Positions 29,543-38,482 of a DNA stretch of 64,000 bases are shown here, piece by piece. The stretch lies in NCBI RefSeq assembly GCF_022701255.1, contig NZ_CP031705.1:3299501-3363500 (forward strand), in the 5' to 3' direction. The position numbers and the translations under genes were made by a program. Source of the DNA: Microcoleus vaginatus HSN003 (GTDB lineage: Bacteria > Cyanobacteriota > Cyanobacteriia > Cyanobacteriales > Microcoleaceae). Position 1 is the first letter of the stretch, and the number at the start of each line of letters is the position of its first letter. The notes under the pieces were generated by a model. The model was not told the DNA's origin, ran no database searches, and saw only the letters and a program-made list of their open reading frames with translations.

Positions 29543-31381
29543 GTGAATAAACGCTGGAGAAACGCTGGCCTGTACGCACTGCTGGCTATTGTAGTCATTG
29601 CCTTAGCAACGGCATTTTTTGACAAACAGCCCCCAAGTAGGGAAGTTTGGAAGTACAGTCAATTCATTCAGGAAGTCGAAGGCAAGAGAGTAGACAAAAT
29701 AAATATCAGTTCCGATCGCAGCAAAGCCCTGGTCACAGCCCAGGACGGCAACAAGGTACTCGTTAACCTGCCGAACGACCCCGAACTGATCAACATCCTG
29801 ACCAAAAATAACGTAGATATTTCCGTTCTGCCCCAAAGCGACGAAGGCTTCTGGGTAAAAGCCCTCAGCAGCCTGTTCTTCCCGATTCTGCTTTTGGTGG
29901 GACTGTTTTTCCTGGTGCGGCGCGCCCAAAACGGGCCCGGCAACCAAGCCATGAACTTCGGCAAATCCAAAGCTAGAGTCCAAATGGAGCCACAAACTCA
30001 GGTGACTTTCGGCGACGTGGCCGGCATCGAACAAGCCAAGCTAGAGCTCGCAGAAGTCGTGGACTTCCTGAAAAATGCCGATCGGTTCACCGCAGTCGGA
30101 GCAAAAATCCCCAAAGGCGTGCTGCTGGTCGGCCCTCCCGGAACTGGCAAAACCCTGCTGGCAAAAGCAGTGGCTGGAGAAGCAGGCGTTCCATTCTTCT
30201 CGATTTCCGGTTCAGAATTTGTGGAAATGTTCGTGGGTGTCGGTGCTTCCCGCGTCCGCGACTTGTTTGAACAAGCTAAAACGAACGCTCCTTGTATCGT
30301 ATTTATCGATGAAATTGACGCCGTAGGCCGCCAGCGGGGCGCTGGTTTGGGCGGTGGTAACGACGAACGGGAACAAACCCTCAACCAGTTGCTGACTGAA
30401 ATGGACGGCTTTGAGGGTAATACTGGCATCATTTTGATTGCTGCCACGAACCGCCCCGATGTACTCGATGCGGCGCTGCTGCGTCCGGGTCGTTTTGACC
30501 GCCAAGTTGTGGTCGATCGCCCCGACTTCGGAGGCCGCCTAGAAATTCTCAACGTTCACGCCCGTGGCAAAACTTTGTCGAAAGACGTGGACTTGGAAAA
30601 AATTGCCCGCCGGACACCTGGTTTCACAGGTGCGGATTTGGCCAACCTGCTCAACGAAGCAGCAATTTTGGCCGCCCGCCGCAACTTGACCGAAGTCTCG
30701 ATGGATGAAGTCAATGATGCGATCGACCGCGTGCTCGCCGGCCCTGAAAAGAAAGACCGCGTGATGAGCGAAAAGCGCAAAACTTTGGTAGCTTACCACG
30801 AAGCCGGTCACGCTTTAGTCGGCGCGCTGATGCCCGATTATGACCCCGTGCAGAAAATTAGCATTATCCCCCGCGGCCGCGCTGGCGGTTTGACTTGGTT
30901 CACACCAAGCGAAGATCGGATGGATTCTGGCTTGTATTCTCGCTCTTACTTGCAAAATCAAATGGCGGTAGCTTTGGGCGGCCGCATTGCTGAAGAGATT
31001 GTCTTCGGCGAAGAAGAAGTAACAACCGGTGCGTCGAACGACTTGCAGCAAGTGGCAAGAGTAGCGCGACAAATGGTGACTCGCTTCGGAATGAGCGATC
31101 GGCTAGGCCCTGTAGCTCTCGGTCGCCAACAAGGCAATATGTTCATGGGTCGCGATATCATGGCCGAACGCGATTTCTCGGAAGAAACCGCAGCGACGAT
31201 CGACGATGAAGTGCGTTTGTTGGTAGAGCAAGCTTACCGTCGCGCTAAAGAGGTACTCGTCGGCAACCGCCACGTCCTTAATGCTTTGGCAGATATGCTA
31301 GTTGAAAAGGAAACTGTGGATTCGGACGAATTGCAAAATTTGTTAGCTAATAGCGATGTGAAAATGGCGACGATCGCCTAA
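29543..31381 (+). CDS. ftsH: ATP-dependent zinc metalloprotease FtsH (thylakoid/plasma-membrane type)
   Basis: 612 residues from GTG 29543, with AGGAGG 10 bp upstream. Two N-terminal membrane helices (about 9-25 and 107-124) bracket a lumenal/periplasmic domain. The AAA+ ATPase follows: Walker [14 protein letters not shown], pore loop FVGVGA, Walker [11 protein letters not shown], and an SRH region with [20 protein letters not shown]. The M41 protease has the zinc site HEAGH. In cyanobacteria hexameric FtsH degrades damaged membrane proteins such as photosystem II D1. The N-terminus [14 protein letters not shown] most resembles the FtsH3 type from memory; the paralogue assignment is not certain. 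A strong terminator follows. Confidence 0.97.
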   Translation: MNKRWRNAGLYALLAIVVIALATAFFDKQPPSREVWKYSQFIQEVEGKRVDKINISSDRSKALVTAQDGNKVLVNLPNDPELINILTKNNVDISVLPQSDEGFWVKALSSLFFPILLLVGLFFLVRRAQNGPGNQAMNFGKSKARVQMEPQTQVTFGDVAGIEQAKLELAEVVDFLKNADRFTAVGAKIPKGVLLVGPPGTGKTLLAKAVAGEAGVPFFSISGSEFVEMFVGVGASRVRDLFEQAKTNAPCIVFIDEIDAVGRQRGAGLGGGNDEREQTLNQLLTEMDGFEGNTGIILIAATNRPDVLDAALLRPGRFDRQVVVDRPDFGGRLEILNVHARGKTLSKDVDLEKIARRTPGFTGADLANLLNEAAILAARRNLTEVSMDEVNDAIDRVLAGPEKKDRVMSEKRKTLVAYHEAGHALVGALMPDYDPVQKISIIPRGRAGGLTWFTPSEDRMDSGLYSRSYLQNQMAVALGGRIAEEIVFGEEEVTTGASNDLQQVARVARQMVTRFGMSDRLGPVALGRQQGNMFMGRDIMAERDFSEETAATIDDEVRLLVEQAYRRAKEVLVGNRHVLNALADMLVEKETVDSDELQNLLANSDVKMATIA

Positions 31382-31438
31382 TCAATTTTGGATTTTGGAT
31401 TTTGGACTTTAGAGGAAATCTAAAGTTTGAAATCGATA

Positions 31439-31482
31439 ATTGGGGTGATTCTGGGAATGTCTGGAATCGCCCCGATTTTTTT
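31439..31482 (+). terminator. Rho-independent terminator after ftsH
   Basis: Arms 31439-31451 and 31464-31476 pair over 13 bp with two G-U wobbles, followed by a run of seven T at 31476-31482, 58 bp after the ftsH stop. Confidence 0.85.
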
Positions 31483-31583
31483 ATGAGTGCGATCGATCGA
31501 TTTTAGATTTTCAATTGGGGATTTTAGCTTGTATGTCAAGAATGACCAAGTGATATCAATTCCGGTTGCACTCAGACATGATG

Positions 31584-31611
31584 TTGACTGTTGACTGTTG
31601 ACTGTTGACTG
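31584..31611 (+). repeat. Heptamer tandem repeat TTGACTG x4
   Basis: Four perfect copies of TTGACTG in the ftsH-eda gap, the short tandem heptamer type known from cyanobacteria. Confidence 0.9.
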
Positions 31612-31718
31612 TGAATCGAACAACTGAAAATTGCGCCGAGATAGGTGCCGACTTGTAAAACTCATTCATGAATTGCCCTATAATTTATTACCTGACGATG
31701 CCGCCGGCAACGATATGA

Positions 31719-32023
31719 TCAGACATTCAACCTACCTTTTCCCTCAAGCTGGCGCTTAACTTCTTCCCAGGGAAATCTTCTTTCATCTTTTCTATATTCA
31801 ATAATCCGACAGTCCTCAACATCCTCCCAGAGTTCGTCTGGGTACTGGAAGTCAACCAGCACCGCGACTTTTTAGCCTTGAGAGTCAACTAAAAACTGAA
31901 AGTCGATCGGTTCGCCGCATTCAGCCAGAACCTCAGCCAAAAATTCGCTGTGTTCTTTGAGGTCAACAATTGCAGCGGTTTTGTTGCCTAGATTTTGAGT
32001 TCAAAATTGAACGTGGCGCATAT
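31719..32023 (-). pseudogene. Broken antitoxin-like gene (frameshift and in-frame stop)
   Basis: From ATG 32023 the frame gives MRHVQF and then a stop. The next frame continues with NSKSRQQKTAAIVDLKEHSEF, interrupted by TAA at 31872-31874 after LVDSQG. It then resumes with KVAVLVDFQYPDELWED to a TGA at 31719. The two halves both show the D-S-x-x-(x)-K-x-A-x-x-V-D pattern seen in cyanobacterial type II antitoxins. An ATG overlapping the final stop opens only 12 codons, so no toxin gene remains. Identification is by pattern only. Confidence 0.6.
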
Positions 32024-32090
32024 TGTAATTTGGCATCTATCGAAGTTAGTAACCTGTATTAAAATTATATGCGAGTCAGAATGAGACGAG

Positions 32091-32230
32091 TTCCCAATTC
32101 GGGAGCATTCCCCAATCTAAAATCTACAATCTAAAATTTTCAATTGTATGAATCAATGATACAACTTCCCAATCCGGGAGCGTTCCCAATTCTAGAATCT
32201 AAAATCTAAAGTCTAAAATTGTATGAATCA
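32091..32230 (+). repeat. 75-bp tandem duplication over the eda start region
   Basis: TTCCCAATYCGGGAGCRTTCCC through TTGTATGAATCA occurs at 32091-32155 and again at 32166-32230, offset exactly 75 bp. Both copies include heptamers of the CTAAAAT type and the ATG; the first ATG stops after three codons. Confidence 0.85.
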
Positions 32231-32861
32231 TCAATCTTGGTTAACAAAACTAAAAAAACACCGCGCGATCGCAGTTATCCGTTCCTCCGAAAAAGAACTC
32301 GCTCGGCACATGGCTTCATCGGTAGCAGCCGGAGGAATCCAGTTTATTGAAATTACTTGGAACACCCACAAAGCCGCTGAATTAATTGCCGAACTCCGCT
32401 CGGACTTCCCTACTTTTAGTATTGGCACCGGCACTTTATTAAACTTAGAACAGTTGCAACAAGCAATAGACTGCGGCGCTCAGTTTCTGTTTACTCCGCA
32501 CACCGATTTAACTATGATTAAAACAGCAGTTGATGCCGGAGTGCCGATCGTCCCCGGTGCTTTTTCTCCCACGGAAATTGTGACGGCGTGGCAAGCAGGC
32601 GCTACCTGCGTTAAAGTCTTTCCGATATCGGCTTTGGGAGGCGCCGCCTACCTGAAAAGCCTGCAAGGCCCCCTGGGAGACATTCCTTTAATTCCCACGG
32701 GCGGGGTGACGCTGGAAAATGCGAAAGTATTTATTGACGCCGGGGCGATCGCCGTGGGTTTAGCCGGAGACTTATTTCCTAAACACTTAGTGGAAAATCG
32801 CGATTGGCGCGCGATCGTCCAAATTGCACGAGATCTTACCCAAAACTTAACAACTTGTTAA
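32223..32861 (+). CDS. eda: KDPG/KHG aldolase
   Basis: 212 residues, class I TIM-barrel aldolase. Glu43 in IEITW and the Schiff-base Lys131 in TCVKVFPISALGG match the catalytic pair. Phosphate-binding IGTGTLL and PTGGV are also present. It splits 2-keto-3-deoxy-6-phosphogluconate to pyruvate and glyceraldehyde-3-phosphate, the last step of the Entner-Doudoroff route, and may also act on 4-hydroxy-2-oxoglutarate. It is monocistronic. No Shine-Dalgarno is visible before the ATG, because the upstream sequence is the heptamer-rich duplicated block. Confidence 0.94.
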   Translation: MNHQSWLTKLKKHRAIAVIRSSEKELARHMASSVAAGGIQFIEITWNTHKAAELIAELRSDFPTFSIGTGTLLNLEQLQQAIDCGAQFLFTPHTDLTMIKTAVDAGVPIVPGAFSPTEIVTAWQAGATCVKVFPISALGGAAYLKSLQGPLGDIPLIPTGGVTLENAKVFIDAGAIAVGLAGDLFPKHLVENRDWRAIVQIARDLTQNLTTC

Positions 32862-32884
32862 GCCCTGTTTCCCAATCCAACATT

Positions 32885-32946
32885 TCAAATCTACAATCTA
32901 AAATAGGACAAGCCAATCTAAAATCTAAAACCTAAAATCTAAAATA
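32885..32946 (+). repeat. Heptamer repeat (CTAAAAT type) before the L,D-transpeptidase gene
   Basis: Several degenerate AATCTAAAAT units end about 16 bp before the ATG at 32963. Confidence 0.7.
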
Positions 32947-32962
32947 CTACGAGGTGTGAGAA

Positions 32963-33484
32963 ATGAACAGCATTATCAACTCAACTTACTTCCGCCGCGC
33001 TGGAACTTTCTGTGCCGGCTGCGCCCTCACTTTTGCTACATTCTGCGGCGGTTCAATGACCGCATTTGCCAGCGAACAGCACAACATAATTGCCAATAGA
33101 ATTATGTTGTTGCAGCAATCCAGCGAACGCTGGATTGAAATAGATTTGTCAAGACAAAGGTTAATAGCTTGGGAAGGAAATACACCCGTTTACGCGGTGA
33201 TTATTTCCAGCGGCAAATCATCGACTCCCACCCGCACGGGAACCTTTGCCGTTGAAACCAAACACCGCGTTACGAGGATGACTGGGGATGACTACGATGT
33301 GCCCGACGTTCCCTATACAATGTATTACGACGGAGGCATGGCAATTCACGGCGCTTACTGGCACAATTTGTTTGGCAATCCCGTTACTCACGGCTGCACA
33401 AATGTAGCTGTAAATCACGCTAAATGGCTATTTGAATGGGCCTCAGTGGGAACACCTGTGGTGGTGCACAAATCTCAGGTTTAG
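32963..33484 (+). CDS. Exported L,D-transpeptidase (YkuD family)
   Basis: 173 residues. A signal peptide covers about 1-36 (basic start, hydrophobic core, cleavage near AFA-SEQ). The YkuD domain (about 55-170) keeps the active-site signature HGCTNV with catalytic Cys145 and His143, plus His129 in AIHGAYW. It should form 3-3 peptidoglycan cross-links or attach proteins in the periplasm. At about half the size of LysM-containing members, it is a minimal single-domain form. GAGGTG 7 bp before the ATG is a fair ribosome-binding site. Confidence 0.93.
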   Translation: MNSIINSTYFRRAGTFCAGCALTFATFCGGSMTAFASEQHNIIANRIMLLQQSSERWIEIDLSRQRLIAWEGNTPVYAVIISSGKSSTPTRTGTFAVETKHRVTRMTGDDYDVPDVPYTMYYDGGMAIHGAYWHNLFGNPVTHGCTNVAVNHAKWLFEWASVGTPVVVHKSQV

Positions 33485-33540
33485 GGAATTGGGAATTGGG
33501 CATCGGGCATCGGGCATAGTCAAACACTATTCAATCTGTT

Positions 33541-33592
33541 AGAACCCCCACTTCTTAAAGAAGTCGGGGTTCTGGGTACTATGTTTTTTTAG
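33541..33592. terminator. Hairpin repeat acting as bidirectional terminator
   Basis: AGAACCCCCACTTCTT and AGAAGTCGGGGTTCT pair over 15-16 bp with one mismatch around AA (33541-33573), followed by a T-run near 33584-33591. It lies between two convergent genes. The stem is a type found at many places in cyanobacterial genomes. Confidence 0.8.
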
Positions 33593-33615
33593 GTGTGCTT
33601 ACTTAACTGCTGCTT

Positions 33616-34443
33616 TTAACAACAATCCCAATTATATAAAACTTTACTAAAATCTAATTCTCTGAGTGCTGATTCATCAATAAAAAAGTTACCTACACCA
33701 TTGTCTCCCCACATGATATCTACTGTCTCATTGCAATCGCTATCCATTTGGAATAGAAGAATGTCCGGCTTTTGTTTTTGATCGGAGTTACTACTATATT
33801 TTCTTACGTCGTCTTGTGTAAAATAAGGATAACCACCTATTTTATGACCCAAGGAATGCGATATTTCTCGGTACTCATCCTCAATTTCAGGGTTCATAAA
33901 TAACTGGTTAATTTCTTCTGGTAATAGTTCAATAAATTGGTAGTCATTGGTACTAATCGGCGCATATTTTTTAGTAAATTGCAAGCTGCAACAGCCATTA
34001 ACAGGAATAAATTCTAGTTCCGGCAAAAAATCATAATTGGTAATGATGTTTTCAACTCGGAAGTCGGGCTGAGGAAAATAGATTATTTTGAATCTGTCTT
34101 CGACTGTGGGATTATCTACATCGGCGGAAGTGCCCAAATCTAAACCATATAGGTAATCGTCGGCTATATAAAACTGCAAAATTCCCCGCTCGGGAAAACC
34201 ATCTAAAGGCGGTACTTCAGAAAAGTTGATTTGTGCTAGCAAGAATAAATATTTACCGTCAGCAGTTTTTGGATACTCAAAGCCTTTAGGTAAATAGGGC
34301 AAACCCCCAAATTTACTCTGCCACCAATTAACGTCATCATTATTCTGGGTTTGAATTTCGATGTAAGGTTTAATGGTAGCTTCGATTCTGTCGCGATACT
34401 TTTCTAATTCGGGAGAGAGTGGAAATTCTAGTTTGTACTTCAT
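33616..34443 (-). CDS. DUF1963 (YwqG-like) protein
   Basis: 275 residues matching the YwqG/DUF1963 pattern: WWQSKFGGLPYLPKGFEYP near 38-56, FLLAQINFSEVPPL, GILQFYIADDYLYGLD, and a late HKIGGYPYFTQDDVR and LLFQMDSD. No signal peptide or membrane segment, so cytoplasmic. The family function is unknown; members occur beside contact-dependent toxin-immunity genes in some bacteria, but nothing here supports that. Monocistronic and convergent with the L,D-transpeptidase gene. Confidence 0.87.
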   Translation of the reverse strand: MKYKLEFPLSPELEKYRDRIEATIKPYIEIQTQNNDDVNWWQSKFGGLPYLPKGFEYPKTADGKYLFLLAQINFSEVPPLDGFPERGILQFYIADDYLYGLDLGTSADVDNPTVEDRFKIIYFPQPDFRVENIITNYDFLPELEFIPVNGCCSLQFTKKYAPISTNDYQFIELLPEEINQLFMNPEIEDEYREISHSLGHKIGGYPYFTQDDVRKYSSNSDQKQKPDILLFQMDSDCNETVDIMWGDNGVGNFFIDESALRELDFSKVLYNWDCC

Positions 34444-34477
34444 CTGCTTTTAACAATTTGTTTTGAAGGCAATCCGT

Positions 34478-34500
34478 AGGATGCGCCGAAGCGCACCTTA
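34478..34500. repeat. GGTGCGC hairpin repeat (degenerate copy)
   Basis: AGGATGCGCCGAAGCGCACCTT, a mismatched relative of the hairpins at 17391 and 46156. Confidence 0.55.
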
Positions 34501-34504
34501 CCTG

Positions 34505-34660
34505 TAAAGTCTATCCTTAACTTAGCTGCACCACGGGTTTATCCTCTAACAATGTTTGATTTGTCAGCAAATCTTCCACGGTAATTCGCAAAAAGCGCTG
34601 TTCGTCAACGCGGAAGAAGATTTTGATGCGATCGCTCCCCGGATACCCAGGCGGAGTCAA
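34505..34660 (-). repeat. 156-bp direct repeat, partial copy of the hsp70 3' end
   Basis: Matches 35833-35988 at about 150 of 156 positions, offset 1328 bp. It contains the last 48 or so codons and the stop of the Hsp70-like gene. Confidence 0.92.
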
Positions 34661-34798
34661 GCGAAAGCCAGCGTCTCCCTCGCTTTCGCTACTTATAGCG
34701 ACGGAGACGCTTGCACTGCAACTCGAACAATTATTTATGATTCCGATTCCAGCGGAAACGATATGACCTCTTCCTTTGATTAATGACTTACGGGACAT
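34517..34798 (-). pseudogene. Duplicated hsp70 tail fused to unrelated upstream sequence
   Basis: An open frame of 93 codons. Its last 48 residues (LTPPGYPGSDRIKIFFR to the end) copy the C-terminus of the Hsp70-like protein. The first 45 residues come from hairpin-containing spacer (AGCGTCTCCCTCGCT and its near complement at about 34669-34711). The start overlaps the end of the SnoaL-like gene. No reason to think it is expressed. Confidence 0.75.
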
Positions 34799-35436
34799 CC
34801 TCCGGTCGTTAACCCTGTTAAGAAATTATTGGTGTCAAAGAAATGTTCTACAGACTCAATCTTTAAATCCTCTGTGACTTTAGCAATGCTAAGACCAATA
34901 ATTTCAATAGTTTCTCCTGTCCCTTGATGATCTTTGTAAGATCCCCTAAAAGTACCCCAGTGTCTCCACTTAAACACGACGTTAGGAGGCCCTGCAACGA
35001 CTTCGACTAATTCCCAGAGAAAGCCATCGGGAAAAGCTGTGTGAAAGAGGTTGTAGGAGGATTGAAAGGTTTCATCAGAGGCGCGGTAGTGCTCTGAGTT
35101 TTCTAGAAAGAGATTATAGGTTCCCTGATCTACAACTTCTTGGGCTGTGTATTCTTTTCCTCCATTAGTGCTCATACGGAATTTATCCGTAACTACAGAG
35201 ATCCATTGTTGGGGATTGGTTTTGAAGGATGCTTCCATTTCAAATGTTCTCACCAAATTATAGGCGATCGCATTCAAAGACCCTTCGGCATGATTGTGTT
35301 TCTTTTCCTTTTCCAAGAAAGCATTAGTGCGAGAATAGTTGGGACGATTCCCGTCCCGCCATTCTACTCCATCATCCTGTTTCAGAACTTCTTCTCTATC
35401 TTGCACCCAGAGGGGTAAGCCGGGAGTTGTACTCAT
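34780..35436 (-). CDS. SnoaL-like protein related to plant pathogen-related protein
   Basis: 218 residues, cytoplasmic. The C-terminal half has the SnoaL/NTF2-like pattern FHTAFPDGFLWELVEVVAG, VVFKWRHWGTFRGSY, GTGETIEIIGLSIAKV, EHFFDTNNFL. From memory the whole protein, including EGSLNAIAYNLVRTFEMEASFKT cut into its motifs, resembles the barley-type pathogen-related protein, a family otherwise best known in plants. No catalytic role is established. The gene lies inside a 1.3-kb segment bounded by direct copies of the hsp70 3' end, suggesting insertion or duplication. Confidence 0.8.
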   Translation of the reverse strand: MSTTPGLPLWVQDREEVLKQDDGVEWRDGNRPNYSRTNAFLEKEKKHNHAEGSLNAIAYNLVRTFEMEASFKTNPQQWISVVTDKFRMSTNGGKEYTAQEVVDQGTYNLFLENSEHYRASDETFQSSYNLFHTAFPDGFLWELVEVVAGPPNVVFKWRHWGTFRGSYKDHQGTGETIEIIGLSIAKVTEDLKIESVEHFFDTNNFLTGLTTGGCPVSH

Positions 35437-35610
35437 TGCTGTTAATCTCCTAGGATTTGGGTTAATAAAAATCTTGATACTACAATGAAAGACTGGTGGT
35501 TTTGAGGCGAGTGGATATCAAAAAATATACACGAAAATTGTCGCCCTGTCAAGCCTCCGCAGACATAAACTTAACTATAGGCATCCTAAATCATTTGTGA
35601 ATTTCTTACT

Positions 35611-35633
35611 CCCTCCCCTTCTTAAGGGGAGGG
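35611..35633. repeat. CCCTCCCCTT hairpin repeat
   Basis: A perfect 10-bp stem with loop CTT, followed by GTTGGGGTGGGG: a common cyanobacterial interspersed repeat. It lies in the 35437-35844 spacer, where no gene was seen. Confidence 0.8.
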
Positions 35634-35832
35634 TTGGGGTGGGGTCAAAAATTTACGACTCCTGCAAGGATTGCTATATCTGCATAGGTTGTCGTCTCCA
35701 ATAGATATGTCCAAAAACTAACTGGTTCCTAGGAAGAGCCTCGGAACCAGTAATTTCTTAGTCCCCCTCTGCTCGGAGGAAAGTTTGACTCTATGCAGCG
35801 ATTTCAAGCTCGGAATTATCAACCAAATTATC

Positions 35833-35988
35833 TAAAGTCTATCCTTAACTTAGCTGCACCACGGGTTTATCCTCTAACAAAGTTGCATTTGTCAGCAAAT
35901 CTTCAACGGTAATTCGCAAAAAGCGCTGTTCGTCAACGCGGAAGAAGATTTTGATGCGATCGCTCCCCGGATACCCAGGCGGCGTCAA
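35833..35988 (-). repeat. 156-bp direct repeat, original copy in the hsp70 gene
   Basis: The intact partner of 34505-34660; it forms the 3' end of the Hsp70-like gene. Confidence 0.92.
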
Positions 35989-37434
35989 TTGAGCGATGCT
36001 GCGTGCTCCTTCTTTATCATTTAAGGGCTGTACCGATGTTTGGCCGGCGAGTTGGCGAGTAATTAGCCTGTCGCCGTCAAAATATATCTCTGTGCCGCCA
36101 GTTTCCGCTCCCAATTCGCCGATAATTAATTCTATACTCGGCTGATTTTCTAAAGAAGCTCCCAAGACTAATTCTACCGGTTCGCTCATCGGATAAGACT
36201 GGCCGGATTTAATTAAACTGTGCCAACTGTGGCAATTTTCGCGGCGGTTCCAGTAGCGAATTCCGTAACTGTGATAGAGAAAATCTTGGATTTCTATGCC
36301 TTGACTCAGTTGCAGAGCACCTTGGGCGATCGCCTCAAAGGGTTTGTCGCAGCGAATTTTTGCCGGCTCGAAATATTGCTGCACCCAACGCCCGACGGCG
36401 GGAATTTGTACAGTACCGCCAACTAGCAAAACTGCATCGATATCGCCAATTTCTAAGCCTTGGCGGCGCGCTTGCTGCAATACTTGATTCATGCAGTCGT
36501 CGAGTTTGTCAAAAAACTGATGTTCCGCGAGGATAGATTCAAAACGAGATCGGTCTAATTCTAATTCGTAACTCTCAAAATTTTCGTCATCAAAATAAAC
36601 CTCAACCGCCTGATTCACTAAAGACAATTGAATCTTTAACCGTTCTGCCAATCTCGTCGTTATCGGAGATTTTGCCAGCCCTTTTGTTTGAACAAAATAG
36701 TCAACCAGCCAATTATCAATATCAGATCCGCCTAAATTTTGTCCGGCTTTAGCCAAAACCCGCGCAACTTTTGTTTTTTGCGCTGAAGATTCAGCTAATA
36801 GCTTTTCGCCCCACTTAAGAATAAAACCAAGGGGCTTTTTGCCGGAGGAAGCGTCCAAACGCACCAAAGAAAGGTCTAGAGTTCCACCGCCGAAATCAAT
36901 GACTAACAGATTTTCGCGATCGGCTAAACCGTAACCCAAAGCAGCCGCCGTAGGTTCGTCCAACATCCGCACCTGTTCTACTTCGAGAGATTGTGACACT
37001 TTGCCCAACCAATGGCGGTAAGCTTCAAAACTGTCTACCGGCACAGTAAAAATCAAAGAATCGATCGGCAAAGGCCGTTCGCGAATTGAGTTCACAATTT
37101 GGCTCAAATACCACTCACCTACTTGTTCAAAAGTAATAAGTTGCCCGTCAAGTTCTGGCACAAAACCCTGAACAGAAGTGCCAATTCCCCGCTTAAAATT
37201 GCGGAAAAACCGAGCATCTCCACTCAAATCAAGGCCTCTGTCGCGGACTTGCTGACCGACTATGACTTTACTTTGAGCAGCGTCCTCAACGTAGAGTAAA
37301 CTAGGAATGAGGGGCGGGTTTTGAGCCGAGATTGCCGACAATCCCGGTAATTTCAAAGTTTCGGGCTGCTGGAGGACTTGATTCCAGCGAGCGACGACGG
37401 TGTTGCTAGTTCCAAAATCAATTGCGATCGTCAT
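35845..37434 (-). CDS. Hsp70-family (DnaK-like) protein
   Basis: 529 residues. The actin-like ATPase domain is clear: phosphate-1 AIDFGTSNTVVARW at the N-terminus, connect-1 MLDEPTAAALGYG, phosphate-2 LLVIDFGGGTLDLSL, adenosine motif VLLVGGTVQIPAV. About 120 residues follow, much shorter than the DnaK substrate-binding plus lid region (DnaK is about 640 residues). It is therefore a divergent Hsp70 of the type common in cyanobacteria, probably not a general chaperone. No grpE or dnaJ is adjacent. Its 3' end has been copied downstream. Confidence 0.92.
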   Translation of the reverse strand: MTIAIDFGTSNTVVARWNQVLQQPETLKLPGLSAISAQNPPLIPSLLYVEDAAQSKVIVGQQVRDRGLDLSGDARFFRNFKRGIGTSVQGFVPELDGQLITFEQVGEWYLSQIVNSIRERPLPIDSLIFTVPVDSFEAYRHWLGKVSQSLEVEQVRMLDEPTAAALGYGLADRENLLVIDFGGGTLDLSLVRLDASSGKKPLGFILKWGEKLLAESSAQKTKVARVLAKAGQNLGGSDIDNWLVDYFVQTKGLAKSPITTRLAERLKIQLSLVNQAVEVYFDDENFESYELELDRSRFESILAEHQFFDKLDDCMNQVLQQARRQGLEIGDIDAVLLVGGTVQIPAVGRWVQQYFEPAKIRCDKPFEAIAQGALQLSQGIEIQDFLYHSYGIRYWNRRENCHSWHSLIKSGQSYPMSEPVELVLGASLENQPSIELIIGELGAETGGTEIYFDGDRLITRQLAGQTSVQPLNDKEGARSIAQLTPPGYPGSDRIKIFFRVDEQRFLRITVEDLLTNATLLEDKPVVQLS

Positions 37435-37792
37435 TCAGCCAAAATACACAGCTACTAGGGATTAAATTATATTATGGTATTTGGAGTCCCCAATGCCAAC
37501 AGATTATCAAATTGTCCTGGAATAAAGACTTTGTTGCCACAAAAACTCCTTTAGGGGCGGAGTCTTCAATTTTGTGCAACTGCATATTTTTCGACGCCAC
37601 AAATAAGCACCACTTTTATAAGCGACACAAAACTCATACCATTGTAGATTTTAAAATGGGGAATGAATTACTGCATAAAGGTTTGGATTACTGGTCTACA
37701 GTTACATTGTTTTTTGAAAGTGGTATCGCCTGTCCGCAGTGGCCCCGCTTTTACCTTTGATATCAATCCAATTTTCAAATGAAGCGTGAAAA
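37435..37792. other. Intergenic between hsp70-like and CPBP genes
   Basis: 358 bp between divergent genes, AT-rich, no convincing gene. An open frame across 37422-37760 has no recognisable features and overlaps the hsp70 start. Confidence 0.4.
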
Positions 37793-38482
37793 ATGTTAGA
37801 TATGGGCGATCGCAAAAAAGCACTATTGGCTTTAACATTGCTTGTCCCCGCGGCTAGCATTGGTATCATAGCAGGCTTGTATATGGCCCCGGGAAGCTGG
37901 GGACAAACACTGTCAGTCTTGTGTCAAGTTTGGTTGCTGGTTTTTCCGATCGCGTGGTCTGTTTTTGTCGATCGCGAAAAGCTCAGTTTCTCCCTACCCA
38001 AGCGCCAAGAATTGCTGGCTGGATCTATTTGGGGAATATTCATGTTTGCGGTGATTGTGGGTATCTATAGCCTTTTTGGCCAGCAGTGGATCGATCCTGT
38101 AGTTGCTAAAGAAAAATCGCACCAATTAGGTATTACCAGCCCTACTATTTACTTGATTGTAGAAGCATATTTTGTACTGGTTAACTCGCTGATTGAAGAA
38201 TTTACTTGGCGGTGGTTTATCTGCAAGAAATGCCAGATTCTCATACCGGGAACAAAAGCAATATTTCTGAGCTCGCTATTTTTCACGCTCCACCACATTT
38301 TTGTAATAGCAGCTTACAGCGACTGGCAGGCTGTGATCTTAGGTTCCTTAGCTGTGTTCACTGCCGGGATAATTTGGTCTCAGTCTTATCTGACTTACCG
38401 TTCACTTTGGCCTAGTTATATCAGCCACGCGATCGCAGATTTTGCCCTGGCAAGTATTGGTTGGCAAATCCTCTTTAACTAG
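37793..38482 (+). CDS. CPBP-family intramembrane metalloprotease
   Basis: 229 residues with about six to seven membrane helices. The three CPBP (Abi/Rce1-like) motifs are present: EEFTWRW (EExxxR-like, here W before R position shifted), FFTLHHIF (FxxxH) and SYISHAIADF (HxxxD/N). The family cleaves prenylated or small peptides in the membrane; in bacteria roles range from bacteriocin self-immunity to stress. No bacteriocin gene is adjacent. A second in-frame ATG lies at 37802. Confidence 0.87.
   Translation: MLDMGDRKKALLALTLLVPAASIGIIAGLYMAPGSWGQTLSVLCQVWLLVFPIAWSVFVDREKLSFSLPKRQELLAGSIWGIFMFAVIVGIYSLFGQQWIDPVVAKEKSHQLGITSPTIYLIVEAYFVLVNSLIEEFTWRWFICKKCQILIPGTKAIFLSSLFFTLHHIFVIAAYSDWQAVILGSLAVFTAGIIWSQSYLTYRSLWPSYISHAIADFALASIGWQILFN

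Noticed and set aside
37422..37760. Plus-strand open frame of 112 codons
   Set aside because: Overlaps the hsp70 start, lacks a ribosome site and recognisable sequence.
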